Assembly (NCBI RefSeq): GCF_003073045.1
Contig: NC_037590.1
Span: 33,798,327 to 33,862,326, forward strand
Reading direction: 5' to 3'
DNA length: 64,000 bases
DNA from: Pomacea canaliculata
Taxonomy: Eukaryota; Mollusca; Gastropoda; Architaenioglossa; Ampullariidae
Shown: piece after piece, positions 54,784 through 64,000 of the stretch
Layout: each line of letters opens with the position of its first letter
Numbering within the stretch: the stretch's first letter is position 1
Notes under the pieces: generated by a model
Seen by the model: the letters and a program-made list of their open reading frames with translations, nothing else
Database searches by the model: none
What the model was told of the DNA's origin: nothing
Program-made: the position numbers and the translations under genes

Positions 54784-56300
54784 AGCTTTTTTGACTGCAA
54801 AGATTAAGAGGGATTGCATTGAAATATGTTGGGGTGTTTAACACATTTTTAAAGTAACTGTTATTGGAAATTTAATTGTTGATACTTATTTTTGTATTTG
54901 ATAAATTGCCATTTTGCTCTTTAATATTTTGTTCTGTAGCTTTGTTAAATTTTTCACAAGTCTTGACATGCTAATTCACCCAAAGCTTTTGTAGCTGCTC
55001 GGTTGGGGTAAAAACGTCTCTAGGTGGACTTCTGTCATCCAGTTTTTTCTACAATAATAATCTTTTGATAAAGCTGGAATATGTTGATGTCCATATATTG
55101 CTAAAGTGTTATCCTGCTTTAAGAATAGTGCATCAGATGCAGTCAAAGGGAGGCTACTAAAGAATGCCAGTGAACCACCTTTGGATTAGGAGATTGCAGT
55201 GCTTTTTCATGCTTCAAAAAGCAAAAACATTCAAAAATGAACTTGCTTAAAAATTACTTTAGTTCTTTAATCATTGCATACATCTGGCAACATGAAGAGT
55301 TTTTTTTTTTAAAGTTATTAATCCCTGCTGTTGTAGTTAGTGCCATTTTCAATAGTTTTATGCATTCCATTTTTCACAAAATTTAGAATCTTGTTTCATT
55401 TACAGAATGAAGGATTCTTTTTTCCATGGGGATGCCTTGTACTTAAAAATGTTTATATAATTGTCTTATTCTCTGATGAGGATGTGTATGGATCTTGTGT
55501 TTACATTTTGTTTACATATTTTTATAATAATGCCTTGTTCCTGTCATGACAGTTTAGTCCAAGGGGAGGCGACTAAAGGTTGTCTGTGAACCGCCTTCTT
55601 AGGGTTAGACTGGCTCCACATTTTCATGCTTCTAAAAGCAAAAACATTCATAAATAAACTTGCTTGAAAATTGCTTTAGTTCTTCAATTTTTGCACACAT
55701 CCGACAATTCTCAGGAGTCGTCTTTTTAGTTATTTCCCATTTGTTGGTGTACTTTTCATGACCTTATATATTCCTTTTTTTGGGGATTTACAGAACGATT
55801 ACTATGGGTTTGCTTTGTTATTGTCTTATTTCCATTTAGACAAGTTTTCTGTAAAGTAAATCCTTTATTTTGGGATATAATTGTCTGATCATTGCTGATG
55901 GAGATAACATTTTTTACAGTAATATTGGTATAATGATGTTGATTCAATGTGATCATTTTTAAAGATATATATCTCTTCAATAGAATTTGTAATGCAAGAA
56001 TTTAGAAAAGCTGGAGACATCATGTTCTTCATTTTAATTTTAGTTTAAGGACTGATAAAGGAGCCTTGAAGAAATTGTTACAGTATCTTGTATCAAGTAT
56101 CTACTGAGAGTGATTTTCCAATTTCATTATTTTGTTTCATTAGTGATGATGATTATCTGCAGCATATATGCAACTAGGATTTCCAAAAAGAACTGTGCCT
56201 TTTCACCAAAATTTAGGTGTATAACAAAATCATACCTTTCCTTGATGCCATTAGTACCTTCTACATCTTATCTCCTGGCAGCAGAGGCATTCTTTAAAAG
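54784..56300 (+). other. 3' flank of fucosidase copy 4
   Basis: Parallel to the copy 3 flank. It contains an internal tandem: the block around 55130-55270 is repeated, diverged, at about 55555-55700 (GGGGAGGC-ACTAAAGG, then GAACC-CCTT and AAAAGCAAAAACATTCA). A possible AATAAA lies at 55653-55658. Confidence 0.45.
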
Positions 56301-59300
56301 TTCTTTTCAGTGTCTGTGTTCAAAATAGTTTTTATGACATGTTGATGGACTTTGCGTTAATCGTTGTGCATTTATTGTAGATATGCATAAGTCTTGGTAT
56401 ATGTGATTTATATATGTATATTTTAAGAAACGCAGAACAGCAGGGGATATATTATGACTGAAAGATGATTTTAAATGTATTGTTTTTCAATCTGTACCTG
56501 GTTAGATGAAATTTAACCTTTCAAGTTAATTTTTTATTTGGGAAAGAAATGCCAATTTTTTTTCTGCTCTCTTGGATTATTAATTCAAACAGTATTTACT
56601 AAACAATTTTTTATTATTATATCATCTGTCCAGTTTGTAAACAAGGTTAAGAAACAAATTCACCGTTTGCTGTTAAGTTGCAGTCATCATCCATACATAA
56701 CCTAGGTGAACATTAGCCAAAGGGGATATCTCTGTTAACATACCTGCTGGTAAAACAATTTGGATGGGCCTATCCCATGTCGATGAATGAGGTTGGAGCT
56801 GCCATCTTTGGTTAGCTGATCTACCCAGCTAGGGTAACATGCTGCAACGCAGACTGGCTAACATGCTTCATGAATGAGGCCTTGGAGGTTGTGGAAAGAG
56901 TAGTTTAGGTGAGAATAGTGGTGACCATTAACTTGTCAGGGTGCGGCATGGTTGCCATTACTGATGGTCACGTTGCTTTTTGCAGTGAATGTCAGAAATC
57001 TTGTGTGTGCAAATTTTTGGCCATTATGAGGTGATTTATGAAATTGCAACTTTTGTGTAAAATAATATCCATGTTCCCAAAATAGCATCTGCCAAGTGAT
57101 TATTTTACCTTTCATCAAAGAAGACGCACCTTTTTGTGCACTTTCTGTAATCACAGAATAACTACTATATGCCCTCTATACTACTACATGTTTAAGTAGA
57201 TTTTTTTTTTATAAATTAATGTTACAGAAGAGTTTGTATCTCAGTCATATCATTTTTGGTACCATCTGGTAAGAAAATCTGCACAAGGACAGTTGCATAG
57301 ATGACATACCAAAATAAAAACTTCTTTTCATGCACTGTAAAAAGTTTTTGAGTACATTTTCAGAGACTGAATAACAATTGTGTATTTATGTTATGGGCAA
57401 TGTTGAAAACTGGCATTTTATAGAATAGCTACGCAATGTATACAATGCCTGAAATGGGCTCCATGAAAAAAAGGGAGTTCCCACTGAATTTGGTTTAAAT
57501 CTTAATCTCTCTAATGTCTAAGATTGTTGCACAGCAAAAGAACACATAAAATTAATCACCTGAATTTACAAGCGGATGGGTTTAACATCATGTATATTCT
57601 AGTACATATATGTCAATGTTTACAAATATGTAGATGATAGTCATGTAAAAAATGAAATAGAAAAATGTAAACAAATGCACTGAGAGTGCTTGATTAAAAG
57701 CAATATCCATTAGTATTTTTAAAAAAAACGTAAATTATGACCCAAAAAAATGTTCAAAGAGGAAATAAATATAGCATCAAGCATGTAGACACAAAAGTCT
57801 GTTGCTGCAGAAGGTGACACTGGAATCTTGAATACTACACAATACCAGACACATTTGAGCAAACAGGAATATTAAAGGCACATGCTTTTCACTTGACAGA
57901 AGAAGTGGAGATTGTGTTGAATTCTGCTTTTACTGGGTTCAGTAAGCTAAAGCCTCATTAGCAAAGGCTGCATCAAACCTGTTTCACTTAAGCAAATCAC
58001 CCATCAATTCAGCTGCTGTTCTATGGCAAACAGACATGTGAGGCAGCTGCTAAACAGCAAACAAACTCATTTTGCTGGAACATCTATATTTCTATCCAGT
58101 TTCTTCACCAATTTCTCACCTGATCCAAAAAGAGTTTGTCACCTAGTGCCATACTTTATGGCACTGCATATTTTTCCTGCTCCTAGATCGATGTCACATA
58201 TACCCTTGACTCAATTTCCCAGTTTTATGATCTGGTAAAAATGAGTTACAATGTTCAATGTAAATTTTACCTTTTTTTCAAGAGTTCATTACAAAAGGCC
58301 TGAGGTTTTTGTTTTCATCTTTAAAAATAAATTTCAGTTCTGGTAAAGTAACATCTCATTCTCACCCAACAACACAATATAGTGTGAAAATCTGATCAGC
58401 TGTCTGAAAGTCAAGATCTCATTCTGTCATTTGTGTACAAAATGACTGCTAAAACATTTACCATGAAATAACTTTACAGTGTAACAACATACGTTCTGTA
58501 AGGAATAAATGAACAAATAAATGAGTTCATGTGATCACAAATGCAATGGAATATTTTGACCACAAAATCTGACCCACAGAAAAAGAGCTTGTTACATTAT
58601 AGACTAAATGGAAAACAAAAGTTGAAGTAAACGAACTCCTCCACTGGAATGTAGCTGCTGGAGGGATACCTTCAAGATGCAATTTCAATTGAGAAAGAAT
58701 AGCCACACAAAAATCTTATGCCACATCTCAAAAGTGAGTGTTTTATCACAGTCTTCAGATCTTCTTGGTTGTTTTTTTTCAGTACATTTCCTATTGGTCT
58801 GCACCACTGCGAAGACAATTGCAGTAATATGTGAAACATGATTTTAAAAGTCAAATCATACAATATAAGTACATAATCTTGCAGACATATTCAGACTTAA
58901 CGATGGTCTTTCTCTTACAATGAAAAGGTGAGATCGCAGGAAATTCAGTGAATGAAACAGTATAGAATGTTGTATCACTGCATGATTTAAAAACACTTTT
59001 TAAGCATGAAATGGTGAGAAATTTAGCATGAGACACAATCCTAGGATGACAATATAAGCCGTGTGGTTATAATTTTTTTTTAAAAAAATCATAACTTTTT
59101 GGTCATAGGGGAGCGAGATGTTAGAGACTGTACTTGCTTTGGGGTCAGCTCTTTTTGTGGTCACCATCCCTCCATCACTGCCCTTTTTTCCCCAACCCTC
59201 TACAGAGTCAGGAATCTAATTCAACAAACTAAGGATATTTACTGCAGCATAGAGGTACCAAGGACTTGCAAGCATTTCTCTGGCCAGAGTTCTAACCACT

Positions 59301-60056
59301 TGGCTTTCCTCTTCCCCCTTCATTGAACGTAAAATTTTAATGAACAAAAATATAAGCAGTGCCTAGAAATGTTTACTTGTAACATCACAATCTCTGTAGA
59401 TCAGTCTCCCTGAAAACACACAAAGTGAGTATCAAAATGAGTCCTGTAAGGTGTTCATGCCATTTTTAAATGAGTGATCAAAGAGAGTGGCTCTTTCTTT
59501 GAGAAATACTATGTGGGAAAACAATACAATATAAAATACAATTTTAAATATCAAGTGTATTGGATTTGTGATTTTCATGATGTTTCTGTGCTTTTAAACT
59601 AGTTTTAAAAGAAATAAATAAAAGGACATAAATTTGTAATTAAAAAAAGCTAAAGCTTAAACACAATGAACTAATAGATTTGTAGCACACACTATTAAAT
59701 ATATAACAACAATGAAATCTTTAATATGACATATTTTCCAGCAGGTGTCGGTCTTGTCTGCTACAATCCTCACTATGTCCATTGATCCATGATCAGCACT
59801 TTGAATCACAAAAGAAGAAAAACTTTTTTTAAAAAACCCTGTTCCATGTATAAAATCTTGTGTTTGCCCAAAAATGCAATCAAAATTTTCAGAGGAAAAA
59901 ATGGGCAAACAACCAGTTCAGATTTGCTGCCCATGAATTGCCAACATAAAGGTTGTAAATCATAAAATAAATCATATTAACAAAAACCCATCAAGCAATA
60001 ACAAAGCGATAAAGAAGTCAATTAGATGTGGTCATCTCAGCACAGGTATGAGTGAT
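56301..60056. other. Intergenic DNA between fucosidase copy 4 and the TRPM gene
   Basis: Scanned on both strands. Only short open stretches without motifs or splice partners were seen, and no mobile element could be identified confidently. Convergent transcription of copy 4 (plus) and the channel gene (minus) ends here. Confidence 0.45.
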
Positions 60057-60059
60057 TTT

Positions 60060-60065
60060 TTTATT
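60060..60065 (-). terminator. Polyadenylation signal overlapping the TRPM stop codon
   Basis: The minus strand reads TGAATAAAAAAA: the stop codon TGA (60065-60067) shares its last A with an AATAAA hexamer. If used, the 3' UTR would be only a few tens of bases. Confidence 0.35.
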
Positions 60066-63000
60066 CACTGGAGTGTGTCCTCGTCTTCGTCAATAACTCT
60101 GGTTTCTTGCATGTGTTTAGGTGAGGTCCAGCTCTTGACTCGTGATGGGATCTGCTGTTGTTGCTGGATTGAGGTCTGCAGCAGATTAATCAGATCCGCA
60201 AGCTGAACAGAGGTTGCAGATGATCTGGCTGACAACTCCTCCACGCACTTTGAAAGCCTCTCTATTTCCTCCCGCGATACTTGTTTGCTATACAACAGAA
60301 CCAAGCATCAGCTTTCATATGTGTACTTTGATTTTTTTGTTTTGTTCTAAGTCATCCATTATTTTAAAAAGAAAAGTATAGATATCTATTAGCAAAAGGA
60401 GATTAAGAGGGTGCAAACTTCCAGCAGGTCTCATTCTGAATAGAATACATAGAGACAAATATACACATAAATTACTAAAAAAAGTAGTTGTTCAAAATTA
60501 ATGACATAGAGCAGACAAATTTTCACAAATATCTAAATGTAAAAAAGTCTGCATGTGTTTGCATGTCTGTAAAATAAGAAGTCTGAATCCCAGGTCTGTT
60601 ACTGATACAGAAACTGCAACAAAAGGCATCGTATCAACACACCTGTCTGGTGCAGATGGAGAAACACGCTCCATGATATCTGCTTCTTTTGATGGGCTCT
60701 CTGCTGGCATCCCAGCAAACTGTGCCCTCTGGCCTTCTTGCTGCTGAATTGTGTCCTTGATAATTTCCAGCTCCTCCATTATGCTTTCAATCCTATAAAT
60801 TTGACGACCAAGCATAACTAAAAATGTTTTAACAAATATTTATTAGATGTTAAACTGTCAGCTGTAGCATATTTGGGAACTCCATGGTCTTTGTCTTAGT
60901 TAAGTGAGGAGCCTCACATTATCTGCTGACTTTCTACTTTCATGGGGGACTGTATAAATACATCACTTAATGGCCACAAGGCATGCAGTTTAAAAAGGAT
61001 AAAAGTGCAGTATTATGAGTTTTGATCACTTTTATAGCTAACTTACTTTTGCACATCATAAAGTTAAACCATAATGCTCAGTCTCAAAACATTTTCTGCT
61101 GTAATAGCGACTGTTTCATAGCTCTTCTCCCCCATCATAATGAAATGAATCAAAACTTTATAAATGCAAAATATTTAAATCATCAAAAACCAGTCCAACA
61201 ATGCAAAGTAGACTTTAAAAATTCTTAGTGATACATTTTATCCAGCTACATTTCATAATTTAGTCACTGAACTAAATTGCAGAATTTTTCCAGTTACTGG
61301 CAAACAGCCTGTTCTTGTACTGACCTTTCAGCTGTTGTGGCCACTTGGTTGTCAAGTGACCCCTTAGACATCTGCTTGGAATGAGTCAAATAATTCTCCA
61401 TGGCCATTCGTTCAAACACAGACAGGCGATTGTGGTCTTCAGGGGACACCTTCACCTCTGTCATTTGTCAATATTTCAGAAGGCTCAATGCATTTATGAA
61501 GAATCAGAAGACTTTGTCTCACAATGGGCATACATGCAGCATAATACACAAAAATAAATAAATGTGCAGCTGAAATAAACATACAGCATTCATGCCTGCT
61601 GAAATAATACTGTATTTATAAATATCGTTCCTTCTTAAAAAAAAAAAATAATCTAATCACAGAAGACAGCGGCACAGTACTCAGACACACAGGCATCACT
61701 TACGTAATGGATCATGTCGATTAATGCAGTCCTTTGTTGCCTTGTAGCACAGCCACCTCAAAAATCGAAAACATGGTTTATGAAAATGAGAGGTGACACT
61801 AGAGTTGGACGATCAGCATACTCAAACACCAGAGACAGCCGATAGTAGCGCCAGACTTTCAAAGAGTTGTCTTGTACATTTTGAAATGTGTAGCTGCAAC
61901 ATTATCATGCAAATAAGTGCTAGTAATATTAACAGCATACCAGTATAAAAGATGACATTACAGCATAAAAGTAATGAAAATGCACCATAGAACTGCTCTA
62001 GGTTTTACATGCTTTTGTATATGTTTTCCTTCTTAAATCATTATCAGTGTCAAATTATAATGATAAGCAGAAATTTCAGTGGCCATAAGGGTAAACAGAA
62101 TACATTTTACAACCTATAGTATAGTCCCTTAACTTACAGAGTGTTGTAATTGGCTCCCGCACCGGTTATTTTTCTTTTAAATACCTAAAACATGGTGTCA
62201 CCATGCAAGACCTGCAAGGCTCATCCATAATTGTGTAAAAGCTCTTCTAATTTATATGTGTCTATAAAAAGCACATGGTTCAAATGGAATGAGTGAAAAC
62301 TGCATTAGTTGCAGGCCCACCATACTAAGAGAAGGCTGTCAAATCCCAAAGAATGCCCTAATGTATCTGCTAAACTCTGTGTATTGTCTTGAAACATGTC
62401 AGCTACATACTAGGATCTCTCAAGGTAGACACTTTCTACATAAAATGGTTGGCACTCATTCACTGACGTACTTTATCTTTAACACAGTAACATACATATA
62501 TATATATGTGTGAGTGTGTGAGTGTGCACATATATGAAAATATTTCTGGATATGAGTGAGCGGGTGGGTAGCTGAATGATGCATGCACACAATGTTAAGC
62601 AATAGTACCTGAACATGGCAATAAGAAGGTTGACCAGAAGGATGTTGATAAGCATCAAGTACACACCCAACAATACAGGCACCACTTTGTTATTCTCTGG
62701 ACACCGATCAGCTAGATTATTCCCCCATACTGATTGATTTTTTGAGCAGTTTGGTGTTGGTTCACCTGATGGTCAACAGAATGCAGCATAACTACTGATT
62801 TTACATTAAACAATAAGACAAGCAAATAGATCACTAATTAAATCTCTTTATATAAATTTATCATTCAGTAGTAACAAACACAATTAATTTTGTCAAATGG
62901 TGATAGATGTCACTATATTCTGGCTGTATGGCAGTGCAACATATATGAAAGTATTATTTACAACTTGTACTTAAACACCCTAAAATCAAAATGCTGTCTT

Positions 63001-63807
63001 CCTCATCAATTTGGTATGTGAGCTGTCACAACCTACATGTTGAACATGAACTGTCATGTTCTAAACTATCAAAATTCAAGCAGACCTTGCATTTCATCCA
63101 GAAAATTTTCTCCATGCATCTGGAAGTAGGGAAAATAAAACACATTGCCAAGGATAGTCCAGCTCGGTACTGAATGGGGAAACAAGTTAGCTTGGTATGC
63201 AGTACCAAAACTCAACATGAATACCACCAAGATGGCAACAAAAAATGACAGGTCTGTCAACTGCAAAGAAAAAAAAAAAAAAAAAGAAAAACACGTCATT
63301 GATACATAACATTATTATATTTTACACATCATTACTCAAAATAAAAGTTTTCAATACTATCAGAAAACTGATCCCATCAAAATGTTTCAAAGACAAGTAT
63401 GGACAACCTTTGGTGATAAAAGTTGAAAGACAGCTAAAAGCTGCTTATCATTCACTATCATATATTCTGCCATCATGTTTCTTCTTTAAGTACTTAAGAG
63501 TGTTATGCCATTTTAAATACACTCCATAATGATTATGTTATTTCATAAATCTCACCATTTTCCGTATAATGATGACTTTGGGGCCTATATTTTTCTCAGC
63601 ATAGAAGAACTGCATAAAGCGCAGGTAGAACAGAGCCATTGTAATGCTGTAAACAATGCGTGCCCACACAAATTCAGAATCCAGTTGGTATCGCAAAATG
63701 ATCGACACCATAAACAAGACATATATGAGAAGATCAAACTTGTTCCACACGTTTCCAAACCAGTTCTTTATTTTGTATATTACTGACCCATGATCCTTGC
63801 TCATCAT
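60065..63807 (-). CDS. TRPM-family cation channel, C-terminal seven exons (gene continues past the right edge)
   Basis: Exons (minus): 63556-63807, 63086-63260, 62609-62765, 61704-61893, 61325-61457, 60643-60792, 60065-60287. Order seen: transmembrane segments with NWFGNVWNKFDLLIYVLF and YSITMALFYLRFMQFF, then the TRPM-typical EKNIGPKVIIIRKM. The next helix (LTDLSFFVAILVVFMLSFG) and the pore stretch (YFPYFQMHGENFLDEMQG) follow. S6 is LMLINILLVNLLIAMF, and the TRP helix region is YTFQNVQDNSLKVWRYYRL. The tail has coiled-coil-like stretches (SIMEELEIIKDTIQQQEGQR; a final SREEIERLSKCVEEL). The C-terminus (EDEDTLQ) carries neither a NUDT9-type nor an alpha-kinase domain. One base is missing in exon 61704-61893, around 61762-61770 (HVF|FLRWLCYK). 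Restoring phase there makes the next junction agree, so all else is intact. The TRPM subtype is not assigned. Confidence 0.88.
62496..62535. repeat. Simple repeat in a TRPM intron
   Basis: A short (TA)n run followed by GTGTGAGTGTGTGAGTGTGC, a microsatellite in the intron between the S6 exon and the TRP-helix exon. Confidence 0.6.
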
Positions 63808-64000
63808 CTGAAAATCAGAAATAGTGATAATGTATTAGGAGCAGCATCAGGTATATTCTGATTTTTCATCTTGCTTATCAGTTATAACAAACTTAACATG
63901 CCATATCACATGCCAGTAGTAATGGGTTTAGCAAGGGATGCAACCCCACAAATGTTTTGCTTCACATTTCCAAACTAAATAGCCTCCCTTAACTTGTGCA
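63808..64000 (-). other. TRPM intron at the right edge
   Basis: Starts with a clear acceptor (TTTTCAG before 63807 on the minus strand). No further exon was recognised before the window ends, so the upstream channel exons lie outside. Confidence 0.6.

Overview
The window is intron-rich, AT-rich animal DNA. Its gene content fits an invertebrate, most likely a mollusc (inference only): secreted GH29 alpha-L-fucosidases, a TRPM-type channel, linker-histone-like proteins with basic and acidic tails, and many retrotransposon and MITE remnants. No prokaryotic features, CRISPR arrays or RNA genes were recognised.

Layout. 1-6.5 kb: a complete 8-exon alpha-L-fucosidase gene on the minus strand (copy 1). 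7-15 kb: a junkyard of duplicated pieces. It holds copy-1 upstream DNA, a relic of a fucosidase last exon, a frameshifted non-LTR retrotransposon, and two broken linker-histone-like copies next to duplicated retrotransposon 3' ends. 15.0-20.84 kb: block A, a segmental duplicate with relics of a MAD2-like spindle-checkpoint gene and of a small secreted protein. 20.8-25.2 kb: fucosidase copy 2 (minus), near-identical to copy 1 but with its last exon cut by the junction with block A. 28.4-29.2 kb: an intact linker-histone-like gene. 30.2-35.28 kb: block B, the sister of block A. 36.1-36.7 kb: a retrotransposon endonuclease relic. 37.3-38.1 kb: a second intact linker-histone-like gene. 39.0-39.3 kb: a diverged third start of the A/B block. 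41.4-47.0 kb and 49.6-54.8 kb: fucosidase copies 3 and 4 on the plus strand; copy 3 carries one 1-bp frameshift and copy 4 is intact. 60.1-63.8 kb: the last seven exons of a TRPM channel gene on the minus strand, running off the right edge.

The architecture is a nest of tandem duplications. Fucosidases fall into two close pairs (1/2 and 3/4) pointing away from a central region. In that region a compound unit, [linker-histone-like gene - its promoter - MAD2/secreted-protein block], has been copied two to three times. Because so much is duplicated, sister copies serve as empty-site controls. They date several insertions: a 368-bp hAT-like MITE, a 155-bp TIR element and a 943-bp poly-A retroinsertion. 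No wholly new system could be demonstrated. The most unusual items are the co-amplified H1-like/fucosidase cluster and the chimeric C-terminus of fucosidase copy 2. All gene models were spliced by eye from GT-AG sites, phase agreement and paralogue comparison; no transcript evidence was available.
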